Part shown: one piece after another, positions 29,635 through 36,882 of the stretch
How positions within the stretch are numbered: position 1 is the stretch's first letter
Layout of the letters: every line of letters begins with the position of its first letter
Source of the DNA: a virus
DNA length: 37,007 bases
Reading direction: 5' to 3' (one strand)
Virus record (IMG/VR): IMGVR_UViG_3300024182_000016
Coordinates: 1 to 37,007 of that record
Notes under the pieces: model-generated
Databases searched by the model: none
Told to the model about the DNA's origin: nothing
Seen by the model: only the letters and a program-made list of their open reading frames with translations
Program-made: the position numbers and the translations under genes

Positions 29635-31200
29635 ATGGCTAAACAATCATCATTAGGTACTCCACAAGAAGTACAAACTTATGCTAATGCAATAGATAGA
29701 AATACTCCTGAATTGGGCGCACCAGCATTACCGAACGCATTTTTATATTTAAATTCACAGAATGTGATTACTACACAACAAGCAACAAAAGGATCATTGC
29801 AGGTTGGTACGGCGGGCGATCCGCAACTTTTATCACCTGGTTCTGATAATACTTTAATTGTAGCTGATTCTACTCAAACGACTGGCATGAAATGGACAAC
29901 AGAGCTTTCATGGGATGAAACGAATCGAAATCTTATTGCTGCACATTCATCTGCAATCAATGGCGCGAATTGTTCCATAATAGGAGCAGATAATTGTAAT
30001 ATAATTAATGGAAGTACTTCTTCCATGATTTCTAGTGGTTATCAAAATACGATAGATGGCAGTCAAAATTCTTCGATTCTAGGGGGAACTCAACAACAAA
30101 TTTCAAGTGGTTCGATGAGTTCAGCAATCCTTTACGGTAATAGTAATACTGTTCAAGGACAGTTTTCTTGCGCAGGAGGACATCACGCCTCTATTTCACA
30201 TGATAGTTGTTTTGTGATTACGGATAGCGCTCTTCAAACAACGGATAATTTTCAAATATTATTTGGCGCAACGAATGGATTTGGGTTTTATAGTGCAGTA
30301 ATGGACTTAACAACTTTTCCAAATAATTTCTTAAATTTCTATGCAGACCCCGGTGATAATCATGCGAAATTACAATTTAAGGATAGTACAGCTACTGTTC
30401 ATACGATTGATTTTTCCGCACTTGGTACAGGTACAGTAACGAGTATTACTGCTGGAACTAATCTCACAGGTGGAACCATAACAACATCCGGCACGATTGC
30501 TTTAAGTGCTAATCCATCAGGTTTAACTTCTTTAGGGGTTGGTAATTTTAGTATCTCGGGTTCTGTTTTAAGCGCTAGTGGATCAGTAAGCATAGGAAGT
30601 AGTACTTCTGATAATCCGATGCTATTAAAAGTAAATAATAGTAGTCTCGATTTACAAGATTCTTCTAATACAATATCTATACCACTTCGTCTGTTTAATG
30701 CTGCCGGTAGTCATGCCACAGGGTTTCAAGCGGGTAATCCGTCTGCTACGACCATTTATACGTTGCCACTTGCATTCCCTGGAACTACTCAAGCATTAGT
30801 TTCAGATAGTTCAGGCATTCTGTCTTTTGCACAAATTCCGGCGGATATTAATACATATACTCCTGGGCCAGTTGCTACCGCTAATATTACTTCTTTTACA
30901 GCGTATACGACCTTCTATAAAGATTTAGGTGACTGCGTGAGAGTGTGGGGAAGAATTGATGTTCAAACGACTTTAGCAGCAACTTTGACACAATTGGATT
31001 TGAGTTTGCCAATAGTGGGGCCTAGTAATTTTACAGATTCCTATGATGGTGCGGGGAATGCTTCGGCATATGCTACTTTGGATAATAATATTGGTATAAT
31101 TGCGGTGCCAAGTACTCAAAAAATACGTTTATCATGGATAACCGCAAATACTGCGCCACAAGCTCTTACTTTTGACTTTATCTATAGAAAAACAACGTAA
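29635..31200 (+). CDS. Fibre protein with YadA-head-like repeats
   Basis: 521 residues, ATG 29635 after ATAGAGATTATATAAA. Residues about 105-185 are short repeats of the form x-I-x-G-x-x-N-x-I-x-x-G (INGANCSIIGADNCNIING...), like the left-handed helical head of trimeric adhesins. GTVTSITAGTNLTGGTIT is a common fibre linker. The last 130 residues are a separate beta domain ending FDFIYRKTT. Probably trimeric receptor-binding fibre. Confidence 0.72.
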   Translation: MAKQSSLGTPQEVQTYANAIDRNTPELGAPALPNAFLYLNSQNVITTQQATKGSLQVGTAGDPQLLSPGSDNTLIVADSTQTTGMKWTTELSWDETNRNLIAAHSSAINGANCSIIGADNCNIINGSTSSMISSGYQNTIDGSQNSSILGGTQQQISSGSMSSAILYGNSNTVQGQFSCAGGHHASISHDSCFVITDSALQTTDNFQILFGATNGFGFYSAVMDLTTFPNNFLNFYADPGDNHAKLQFKDSTATVHTIDFSALGTGTVTSITAGTNLTGGTITTSGTIALSANPSGLTSLGVGNFSISGSVLSASGSVSIGSSTSDNPMLLKVNNSSLDLQDSSNTISIPLRLFNAAGSHATGFQAGNPSATTIYTLPLAFPGTTQALVSDSSGILSFAQIPADINTYTPGPVATANITSFTAYTTFYKDLGDCVRVWGRIDVQTTLAATLTQLDLSLPIVGPSNFTDSYDGAGNASAYATLDNNIGIIAVPSTQKIRLSWITANTAPQALTFDFIYRKTT

Positions 31201-31228
31201 TTACTTTCAACTTTAAGCGGAGAAAATT

Positions 31229-31576
31229 ATGCAACTTGATTTAAATGTTAATTTTTTAGAATTAGATAGTACTGAACCAAAATCAAATATTACGATGGGA
31301 CAATTGCTTGCTAAAATATTCTCACGACTTCAATTCGATTTGGATGTTTTGAAAGTAACACCATGGGCATATACACTTTATAAAAATGAACCTATTGAAA
31401 TTGATAAAGTAGATTTAGAGAAAGTATTTAATTTTATAAACTCATTAAAAGGTTTAAATCAATTATCACAACAAGAAAAAGTCACCTCGAACGGCATCAT
31501 GGAAGTTTATGCTCTGTTAACACCATTATATAAAAGTCAATTATTAGAAAAATTGAAAAAAATATTAAGTGAATAA
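31229..31576 (+). CDS. Hypothetical protein, 115 aa
   Basis: ATG 31229 with AGCGGAGAAAATT. Begins MQLDLNVNFLELDSTEPKSNITMGQLLAKIF and is helical later (DLEKVFNFINSLKGLNQLSQ). It resembles small phage proteins found near fibres and lysis genes; no function assigned. Confidence 0.65.
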   Translation: MQLDLNVNFLELDSTEPKSNITMGQLLAKIFSRLQFDLDVLKVTPWAYTLYKNEPIEIDKVDLEKVFNFINSLKGLNQLSQQEKVTSNGIMEVYALLTPLYKSQLLEKLKKILSE

Positions 31577-31581
31577 TTAAA

Positions 31582-31857
31582 ATGACTTTATCAACCGAAT
31601 GGTCGCATGATATTAGTAATCGTTTAAATTGTGTTGAAAACAATGTTGCCCAACTTCAAGGAAAAGATGAGCGTGATCACGAACGTTTGCAACATATTGA
31701 AACTAAAATAGACGATATTGATAAAAAAATTACTAATATAAGCGCGATAGCGGGTATCAAAGGAAAAGTTATTTTATTTGGAGGCTGGATTTTAATGTGT
31801 GCTGCTACTATTGTGAGCGGCAGCGATCGTTTTTTACATCATATTGGTTTATTATAA
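31582..31857 (+). CDS. Coiled-coil plus one TM protein (holin/XhlA-like candidate)
   Basis: 91 residues. Residues 8-50 form a coiled coil (LNCVENNVAQLQGKDERDHERLQHIETKIDDIDKK-type heptads); residues 58-78 are a membrane segment (GKVILFGGWILMCAATIVSGS). This layout is found in haemolysin XhlA-like and other phage lysis-associated proteins. It precedes the lysozyme-like gene, supporting a lysis role. Confidence 0.6.
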   Translation: MTLSTEWSHDISNRLNCVENNVAQLQGKDERDHERLQHIETKIDDIDKKITNISAIAGIKGKVILFGGWILMCAATIVSGSDRFLHHIGLL

Positions 31858-31904
31858 TTTATTAATTTTAATTTTCAGATAATTAAACTTATTCTATTTT
31901 TTGA

Positions 31905-32255
31905 ATGCCAATTATGTTTACATGCTCTTACATAAAACTTAAAAATTTTCTTTATTTTCATGAAGAATTTAAACAATTTCATTATAATGATATGCAGTAC
32001 TTTGAGGAAAAGTTAAAAGAAAAATTTAATTTTTATGATGACTTAGACGATATAAGAAAATTCGTTCTTATTGATATGGCGTTTAATTTGGGTTTAAATG
32101 GCTTTTCTCTTTTCCACAAATTTTTACATCTATTGTCACTAAAATTATTTGCACAAGCTGCAATAGAGATGTTAAATTCTCGCTGGGCTTTTCAAGTACC
32201 TAACCGCGCCAAAGTCTTATCAGAAATGATAAAAAGCGGCGACTGGCCTACTTAA
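31905..32255 (+). CDS. Shortened T4-lysozyme-like (GH24) protein lacking the beta lobe
   Basis: 116 residues against about 164 in T4 lysozyme. The N terminus has H19-E20-E21-F-K-Q-F-H-Y-N-D29, matching D-E11...Y-K-D20 of T4 with the same nine-residue spacing, so the catalytic Glu and Asp are present. The C-terminal lobe is clear: DDIRKFVLIDMAFNLG, then SRWAFQVPNRAKVLSEMI and GDW. The T-x-G-x-G-H segment with the catalytic Thr and about 50 residues linking the lobes are missing. No frameshift or hidden frame supplies it: the 50 bases before the ATG have no such coding. It may be inactive, act differently, or be a decaying endolysin; no other endolysin is evident. Confidence 0.7.
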   Translation: MPIMFTCSYIKLKNFLYFHEEFKQFHYNDMQYFEEKLKEKFNFYDDLDDIRKFVLIDMAFNLGLNGFSLFHKFLHLLSLKLFAQAAIEMLNSRWAFQVPNRAKVLSEMIKSGDWPT

Positions 32256-32268
32256 ATTGAGGAATATT

Positions 32269-32955
32269 ATGACTACACAATTTCAAACAGTTTTTGCCGG
32301 ACAAAGTGAATCTCCTATTAAACTTGTATATATGTTAACAGATCAAAGTTATGCGACGATTACAACTGCTGGTTTTTTAAATGAGTTCTTAAGTGCCGGT
32401 TACGTTTATGAACCAAATCAAGCATTAATCGCAATGTATGGTACGAATAGTAATACATTAGGATTATTCACTGTGAGTAAAGCAGAAGATGGAACACTTA
32501 CATTGATATTGAGTGGTCCGCTTTCTGCCACTTTACCAAGTGGTGATATTTTGGTAGGGAATGGAAGCAATATTGCTACAGCACGTGCTTTATCGGGGGA
32601 CGGAACATTAAGCAATACAGGTGTCTTAACGATTGCTAATAATGCTATTACTACTGCCAAAATTAATAATGCGGCTGTCACATTAGCAAAATTAGCGGCT
32701 GGAATTACGCCTAGCCATATAACTGTTTATTCTGGTCGAATTACATGGTCAGGAAGTGGTGCATCTTTAACAACTACAGTTACTGGTGTATTACCAACCG
32801 ATCAAGTAGTAGCGACTATTCGGAGCGCACCAACACAAGCCGCTTATATAGCGTCTGCAATTACTAATACTAACCAAATTATTTTAACTTTATCCGCTGC
32901 TAATACTTCAAATGATGCTGTGATCACTTATGATGTATTACGTGCAGCATCTTAA
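32269..32955 (+). CDS. Virion decoration/fibre-like protein, paralogue A, 228 aa
   Basis: The ATG at 32269 is preferred (GAGGAATATT upstream) to the one 12 bases earlier. Residues 1-80 (FQTVFAGQSES..., DQSYATITTAGF..., IAMYG) match the start of the next protein. The middle has the fibre motif ITTAKINNAAVTLAKLAAG, and the end is a beta domain. Likely a surface protein of the virion; its place within the lysis block is unusual. Confidence 0.65.
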   Translation: MTTQFQTVFAGQSESPIKLVYMLTDQSYATITTAGFLNEFLSAGYVYEPNQALIAMYGTNSNTLGLFTVSKAEDGTLTLILSGPLSATLPSGDILVGNGSNIATARALSGDGTLSNTGVLTIANNAITTAKINNAAVTLAKLAAGITPSHITVYSGRITWSGSGASLTTTVTGVLPTDQVVATIRSAPTQAAYIASAITNTNQIILTLSAANTSNDAVITYDVLRAAS

Positions 32956-32985
32956 TTTTTAACTTTAACAAGAGGAAATATATTT

Positions 32986-33606
32986 ATGTCATCTTTTTTT
33001 GAAACAGTTTTTGGGGGCGCTGATTCTTCTATTATTCATTTGAATACTGATCAATCTTTAAGCACAATTACAATGCCTGGATGGATTCAAACTCTCGATG
33101 CTACTTATAATTTTCGTCAAGGAGATTATGTGGTTGCTGTTTATGGAATGAATGCTACACCAGGTAATTTTCAAATCTCTATTGACTTAAATGGCGTTGT
33201 GACATTAAACGAACTATCTAATTTATTTGCATTGGATATTACTGCTGGCGAAGCAAAATTAGCGGCCGCCGCTAAAGTTAATATGATTATTGCTTTAACA
33301 GGACAGCAATATAAAATTCGTAATTTGCAACTTAATAAAATAGGAACAAACTTCTCTGGGGGAGGTGGCGATCGTAATTTAGAATTGACCGATGGTACTA
33401 CTGTTTACAGTATTATTCCGGCTGCTACTTTGCAATCATTGGCTAATGCACGCTGGGGTGATACAGCATTGCCTTTCCCAGTTTCTGCGTCTATTAACAC
33501 GAGTACGTCTGCCGGTGCAAATCTTTATTTGCAATATCAAGGTGGTTCTGCTGATTACACAGCAGGCAGTGTTACGGTTACAGCATTGGTTGAACGTGTT
33601 GCATAA
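32986..33606 (+). CDS. Virion decoration/fibre-like protein, paralogue B, 206 aa
   Basis: ATG 32986 with AGAGGAAATATATTT. FETVFGGADSS, DQSLSTITMPGW and VAVYGMN align with paralogue A; the C-terminal beta domain differs (LPFPVSASINTSTSAGANLYLQYQ). Duplication followed by swapping of the C-terminal part is likely. Stop overlaps the next ATG (TAATG). Confidence 0.65.
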   Translation: MSSFFETVFGGADSSIIHLNTDQSLSTITMPGWIQTLDATYNFRQGDYVVAVYGMNATPGNFQISIDLNGVVTLNELSNLFALDITAGEAKLAAAAKVNMIIALTGQQYKIRNLQLNKIGTNFSGGGGDRNLELTDGTTVYSIIPAATLQSLANARWGDTALPFPVSASINTSTSAGANLYLQYQGGSADYTAGSVTVTALVERVA

Positions 33607-34025
33607 TGGATTGGAGACCACTCGCTGAAACAATAGAAAAAATAGGCGCCCCTATTCTTGCGGGCGCTTTGCTTAGACCGAGTGGTGATACTATAGGTGC
33701 AGCGTTAGCAACTAAATTTGGTGCTAATCCTACTGATCAAGAGGATATCATTCAAAAGATAAATGCTGATTTGCATGCGCATGAAAGAATAATAGAACTT
33801 GAAAAAATATATCTTCAACAAACAAAATCGTATTTGACTAAAATTTGTACAGAATACGAAACCACTAAAATATTAGCGTTAGGATTTACTATAGGTTTTT
33901 TTGTATGGTTATTAACTATAGTTTTTTTTCCTGGCTTGAAAAATGATACGATTACTATGGGATTAATCAGCGGCGAAACAATTATTTTGACGTATTATTT
34001 TGGAAGTTCAAAAGACAAAAAATAA
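33606..34025 (+). CDS. Holin candidate (GTA-type 3-TM holin family)
   Basis: 139 residues. The start MDWRPLAETIEKIGAPILAGALL and G-A-x-P-T segment, a central coiled helix, then two C-terminal membrane helices (ILALGFTIGFFVWLLTIVFF and TMGLISGETIILTYYFG) with a charged SSKDKK end. The SG-E-x-x-I-L-x-Y-Y-F-G-S-S ending is the pattern of GTA_holin_3TM proteins. It would permeabilise the inner membrane at lysis. Last gene of the rightward block; its 3' end overlaps an opposing small ORF. Confidence 0.7.
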   Translation: MDWRPLAETIEKIGAPILAGALLRPSGDTIGAALATKFGANPTDQEDIIQKINADLHAHERIIELEKIYLQQTKSYLTKICTEYETTKILALGFTIGFFVWLLTIVFFPGLKNDTITMGLISGETIILTYYFGSSKDKK

Positions 34026-34096
34026 TTGTTAATTATCTGATAGTGGTTTAGTCTTTCACCATTTACTAACGATTCAAATTTAATTGGTCTATGCAT
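33995..34096 (-). CDS. Possible microprotein at the end of the leftward operon, 33 aa
   Basis: ATG 34094-34096 is preceded by AAGGAAAATGATT. The frame runs through the first copy of the junction repeat (here read as GERLNHYQ instead of containing a stop) and ends inside the 3' end of the holin candidate on the other strand. It may be a degraded gene; weak support. Confidence 0.35.
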   Translation of the reverse strand: MHRPIKFESLVNGERLNHYQIINNYFLSFELPK

Positions 34097-34107
34097 AATC
34101 ATTTTCC

Positions 34108-34326
34108 TTATAAATTAATCAATTGGTCAATAGTAATATTAAATGCCGAAGCTAATTTATAAGTAAAGTACAAAGTTGGCATAAATAAATTACCCTCCAG
34201 TTGTGTTATCGATGTTCGACTTACATTTGTTCTTCTTGCAAGTTCAGATTGCGATAAACAATGTTTTACACGTAAAAATTTAACTTGTTTCCCAATTTGT
34301 TCTTGAAATTTTGATTTTTCAATCAT
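34108..34326 (-). CDS. XRE-family HTH regulator, 72 aa
   Basis: Compact Cro-like protein: IGKQVKFLRVKHCLSQSELARRTNVSRTSITQLEGNLF... (residues 11-53) is a standard five-helix HTH, with RTNVSRTSITQLE as turn and recognition helix, ending FNITIDQLINL. No extra domain. It lies near the end of the leftward operon, far from the divergent control region, so it may act late, for instance on the switch at 5.4 kb. The start follows a junction-repeat copy (GGAAACGAAC). Confidence 0.88.
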   Translation of the reverse strand: MIEKSKFQEQIGKQVKFLRVKHCLSQSELARRTNVSRTSITQLEGNLFMPTLYFTYKLASAFNITIDQLINL

Positions 34327-34346
34327 GTTCGTTTCCGGTAATAGAT

Positions 34347-34490
34347 TTAATATTTATGCCAATTTTTAAATTGAGTAAATAACTCAACGAAACGTGCATA
34401 TTCGTACTCTTTTTCGTCATGTTCCGAATGACATAGGGTAAATTGTTTCAATAGCCTAATTTCTCTTTTTAAAAATTCGTCAATTGTCAT
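34347..34490 (-). CDS. Hypothetical microprotein, 47 aa
   Basis: ATG 34488-34490 preceded by the junction repeat with GGAAATACT. Charged helical protein: MTIDEFLKREIRLLKQFTLCH, then DEKEYEYARFVELFTQFKNWHKY. Stops within the next repeat copy. Confidence 0.65.
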   Translation of the reverse strand: MTIDEFLKREIRLLKQFTLCHSEHDEKEYEYARFVELFTQFKNWHKY

Positions 34491-34508
34491 AGTATTTCCG
34501 ATAATGGT

Positions 34509-34688
34509 TTAGTCTTTAAACTGCCTTAATGCACATCCTTCATGAAAAGAATAAAATTCATCATTATCCGTCATTGGTTTTTTACTCCATATGTTAGCCA
34601 CACGATCAAAGTAAAGAGTGACTTTATGGTACCCCAAAAAAGGTTTAGAACATCTGCTGCAATGTGATTGATGAATATCAGTATGCAT
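34509..34688 (-). CDS. Small Cys/His protein, 59 aa
   Basis: ATG 34686-34688 follows a degenerate junction repeat (no GGA) with only weak ribosome pairing. H-C-S-R-C-S-K-P near the start and F-H-E-G-C near the end could make one zinc site (C10, C13, H/C later). The layout (CSRCSKPFLGYHKV...FHEGC) is like small phage zinc-ribbon proteins. Its last codons, FKD-stop, are part of the repeat. Confidence 0.65.
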   Translation of the reverse strand: MHTDIHQSHCSRCSKPFLGYHKVTLYFDRVANIWSKKPMTDNDEFYSFHEGCALRQFKD

Positions 34689-34696
34689 ATGATGGT

Positions 34697-34954
34697 TTAG
34701 TTTTTACAGCTTTCTTCTATCAAACAATCTTCCTGAAGAACTTGTTGACCGTCTTTAAAGTAAAAATCCATACTTCTTTTTTCATGAAATTCCTTAGCTG
34801 ATTTATAGCTAGATAATACCAGTGCAAAACGAAGTGCTGCCTGTTCGTTAATAAATCCCAATCTAAATTCTTGCCAATACGGGGACTCAACATCCTCCCT
34901 TAAAATCCAAACATCCCAGTTTTGATAATTGTGTGGCGTAACTTTAATTTTCAT
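34697..34954 (-). CDS. Hypothetical protein, 85 aa
   Basis: ATG 34952-34954 with AGGAGAAAAAGTT, a full Shine-Dalgarno added downstream of the junction repeat. Beta strand and helix alternate (WDVWILREDVESPYWQEFRLGFINEQAALRFA-like region), ending in an acidic Cys-containing tail. No family recognised. Confidence 0.65.
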   Translation of the reverse strand: MKIKVTPHNYQNWDVWILREDVESPYWQEFRLGFINEQAALRFALVLSSYKSAKEFHEKRSMDFYFKDGQQVLQEDCLIEESCKN

Positions 34955-34983
34955 AACTTTTTCTCCTATTTCCGGTAGTTTGT

Positions 34984-35694
34984 TTAGTCTTTAGTTTCCA
35001 GATAAACATGCTTCTCTATATAACTTCTATCTTGAGAAAAAACAGGTATTTCTTCATCCATTTCCCATTTTCCTTCTTTATAAATCACGCAAGCCCCGCG
35101 TTTTTGATAAGTAGGAATATCATTCCAGTTAATACCTTTATCAAGCATTAACAAATCATGAAGCTGGGAAGTTTTAAGTCCATGTAATTGTTTTTGCGAA
35201 AAATGTTGTTGTGCCAAACTCTGAAGACTATTTCTTTCTGCGTCACGTTGTCGCCATAGAAAGTAATTACAAACCTCATCCGGTGGAAGAATAACAACAC
35301 GACTATCAAAATGTGCCAATTTAACAACGCCTCTTGCAAACATTTCACGATTAAATATTGCTGTTGCCATACTTGCTGATACAGATGTGATTTTTTGAAT
35401 ATTTTTATCAAACCAAGCTTGGCTATTAAGCTGATTGTAATCCGTAAGTAACAAGCTGATTTCATCAGATTGCCAATAAGCTAATTTACAACCCATGATT
35501 TCTTTACAGAGATAAATACAAGTTTCTTGCATGGCAGAAATCAATCTTGCGTCAAACGGTTTTTCAAATTTGGCGGTGTAAGTGTGAAACGCGCAGCCAT
35601 CCAGACGAATGATTAAAGGCATACGAATAGGCAGACAAATTCTAAACGCATTCTCATATTTCTTCATTCTGTCGCCAAAATTTGATTTTTCCAT
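34984..35694 (-). CDS. Thg1-like protein (TLP): 3'-5' tRNA polymerase
   Basis: 236 residues. F6GDRMKKYE, R30LDGCAFH with metal-binding D32, Q75SDEISLLL with D77-E78, FDSRVVILPPDEVCNYFLWRQ (129-149) and DAERNS follow the Thg1/TLP catalytic core. The eukaryotic HINNLYNT motif is replaced by DAERNSLQSLAQ, typical of bacterial and phage TLPs. Such enzymes add nucleotides to RNA 5' ends in the 3'-5' direction, repairing 5'-truncated tRNAs or adding G-1 to tRNA-His. Both metal ligands are present, so activity is expected. No tRNA gene is seen in the window, so the substrate should be host tRNA, perhaps ones damaged by defence nucleases (inference). Stop codon lies in the junction repeat. Confidence 0.93.
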   Translation of the reverse strand: MEKSNFGDRMKKYENAFRICLPIRMPLIIRLDGCAFHTYTAKFEKPFDARLISAMQETCIYLCKEIMGCKLAYWQSDEISLLLTDYNQLNSQAWFDKNIQKITSVSASMATAIFNREMFARGVVKLAHFDSRVVILPPDEVCNYFLWRQRDAERNSLQSLAQQHFSQKQLHGLKTSQLHDLLMLDKGINWNDIPTYQKRGACVIYKEGKWEMDEEIPVFSQDRSYIEKHVYLETKD

Positions 35695-35714
35695 ATTTAT
35701 TTCCGGTAATAGGT

Positions 35715-36002
35715 TTAGTCTTCTTTTTCACAAGTACACGATAATTTCTGTTCGAAACATTCAGGACATGTTTCGGTTAATTCCTTGCATTGATTTATTA
35801 TTTCGGCGATAACGTTTTCTATTTCCAACATGATAGATGAGCCGTCATCTTCTCGATAAATATCGCTCATTAAACTTTTAAAACCACCGCGTCCACCAAG
35901 CTCTATTAGAATCGCTTTAGCTGCTAGACGTGATGAATCTTGTCTTTTTCTTGCTTGCGTGACTGCATAAGTTGCCATTTTTAATATTGATTCTCTATTC
36001 AT
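35715..36002 (-). CDS. Hypothetical protein with C-terminal Cys cluster, 95 aa
   Basis: ATG 36000-36002; upstream GAGTG is weak and the junction repeat lies about 20 bases before. Helical N-terminal part (ILKMATYAVTQARKRQDSSRLAAKAIL). C-terminal C-P-E-C-F...LSCTC forms a four-Cys cluster, probably zinc. No family assigned. Located just upstream of the TLP gene in transcription order. Confidence 0.65.
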   Translation of the reverse strand: MNRESILKMATYAVTQARKRQDSSRLAAKAILIELGGRGGFKSLMSDIYREDDGSSIMLEIENVIAEIINQCKELTETCPECFEQKLSCTCEKED

Positions 36003-36048
36003 AAATCACTCTATGTTATTTATTTCCGATAATAGGTTTAATCGGTAA

Positions 36049-36354
36049 TCAATTGACTTGATATTTTTTTAAAAACTCCCAGGTTGGTGGAACATCATCG
36101 TGTAGTTTTTTTAATTCCAGCTCTACTAACTCGCCCCATTCTTTAACATCATGTTTAATATTCTCTGCGGCGTATCTAATGTGTTCTGGCACTTCTACTC
36201 CTTGCTCATCTGCTTTTTTTACTTGAGTGGCTACCGGACAGTTCAATAGCTTGGCGATTACTTGAGTAGAATTAATTACCTCAATAATTTCAACCCACAT
36301 ACTCTCTCCAGGAAAATAAGCTTTGATTTGCTCACCTTTTACTAAAGTTTTCAT
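36049..36354 (-). CDS. Hypothetical protein, 101 aa
   Basis: ATG 36352-36354 follows GGAGGAAGTGT, the strongest ribosome site among the repeat-associated junctions. Beta-rich start like a small barrel (GEQIKAYFPGESMWVEIIEVINSTQVIAKLL), then long helices (RYAAENIKHDVKEWGELVELELKKL). No family recognised. Confidence 0.65.
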   Translation of the reverse strand: MKTLVKGEQIKAYFPGESMWVEIIEVINSTQVIAKLLNCPVATQVKKADEQGVEVPEHIRYAAENIKHDVKEWGELVELELKKLHDDVPPTWEFLKKYQVN

Positions 36355-36386
36355 ACACTTCCTCCAGATAATAGGTTTTATTGGAA

Positions 36387-36836
36387 TTAATTTTGTATAC
36401 CAAGCTTTATGCCAAGCATATCTTTTTCAAAATTACAATTTCCTATCACGACAAAGTTTTTGTATTCTTGCTCATAAAAGATAGCTTCACATTCATGCTT
36501 ATGTGGACGTGGCGAAAATTCACCATCTTTAAATTCAACACAAGCAGTCCATTTTATAATAATATTTCTACCTCCTTTATTATTTATAGAATCGCATTGG
36601 ATTAAATCTCTCTCATAAATTTCTGTCTCATCTAGCGCTTTAAATCCCGCATATCTATCTGGAACGCCACCTCTTCTAAACCACTCTTTGATTAATTTAA
36701 TAGAAAATCTTTCTGGAAACTGAACATAATCATTATTAATTAATACGTGTTCATCGCAACACATTAAATCTTTTAAGTTAAAATAAATTATTGTGTTGGG
36801 ACTAATACACGCTCTAAATTTTATTTCTTCACTCAT
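36387..36836 (-). CDS. YopX-family phage protein, 149 aa
   Basis: The ATG at 36834-36836 is chosen: GGCGGAAGTGT precedes it and EEIKFRACIS is the normal start of the family (usually ...IKFRAWD). Later YAGFKALDETEIYERDLIQC corresponds to Y-T-G-L-K-D-x-x-x-x-x-I-Y-E-G-D-I, and the end has FVVIGN. YopX proteins are common in phage early regions, but their function is unknown. A duplicated beta-barrel fold is usual. Confidence 0.85.
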   Translation of the reverse strand: MSEEIKFRACISPNTIIYFNLKDLMCCDEHVLINNDYVQFPERFSIKLIKEWFRRGGVPDRYAGFKALDETEIYERDLIQCDSINNKGGRNIIIKWTACVEFKDGEFSPRPHKHECEAIFYEQEYKNFVVIGNCNFEKDMLGIKLGIQN

Positions 36837-36882
36837 ACACTTCCGCCAGGTAGTAGATTTTATCAAAAGCACTTATCTCCAT
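36829..36882 (-). CDS. Possible 17-residue leader peptide before the YopX gene
   Basis: ATG 36880-36882 after GAGGAAACGCGTCC; the stop TGA overlaps the YopX start by eight bases (TATGAGTGA). It spans a copy of the junction repeat. Could couple translation of YopX to that of the gene before it. Short, so uncertain. Confidence 0.3.
   Translation of the reverse strand: MEISAFDKIYYLAEVYE

Larger units (their letters stand above)
34032..36862 (-). repeat. Family of repeated gene-junction elements (9 copies)
   Basis: Read on the coding strand, junctions share GACTAAACCTATTACCGGAA followed by ATAAATATG or close variants. Copies (+ coordinates): 34032-34056 and 34691-34706 (degenerate), 34331-34351, 34493-34517, 34968-34991, 35698-35722, 36021-36045, 36361-36382, 36841-36862. 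In several the TAA is the stop of the upstream gene and the GGA sits at the ribosome-site position of the downstream one. In the copies near 35.7 and 36.0 kb, TATT/AATA can pair and leave ACCGGA or ATCGGA in the loop. No copy was seen in the other half of the same operon (1-5 kb). Confidence 0.85.
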
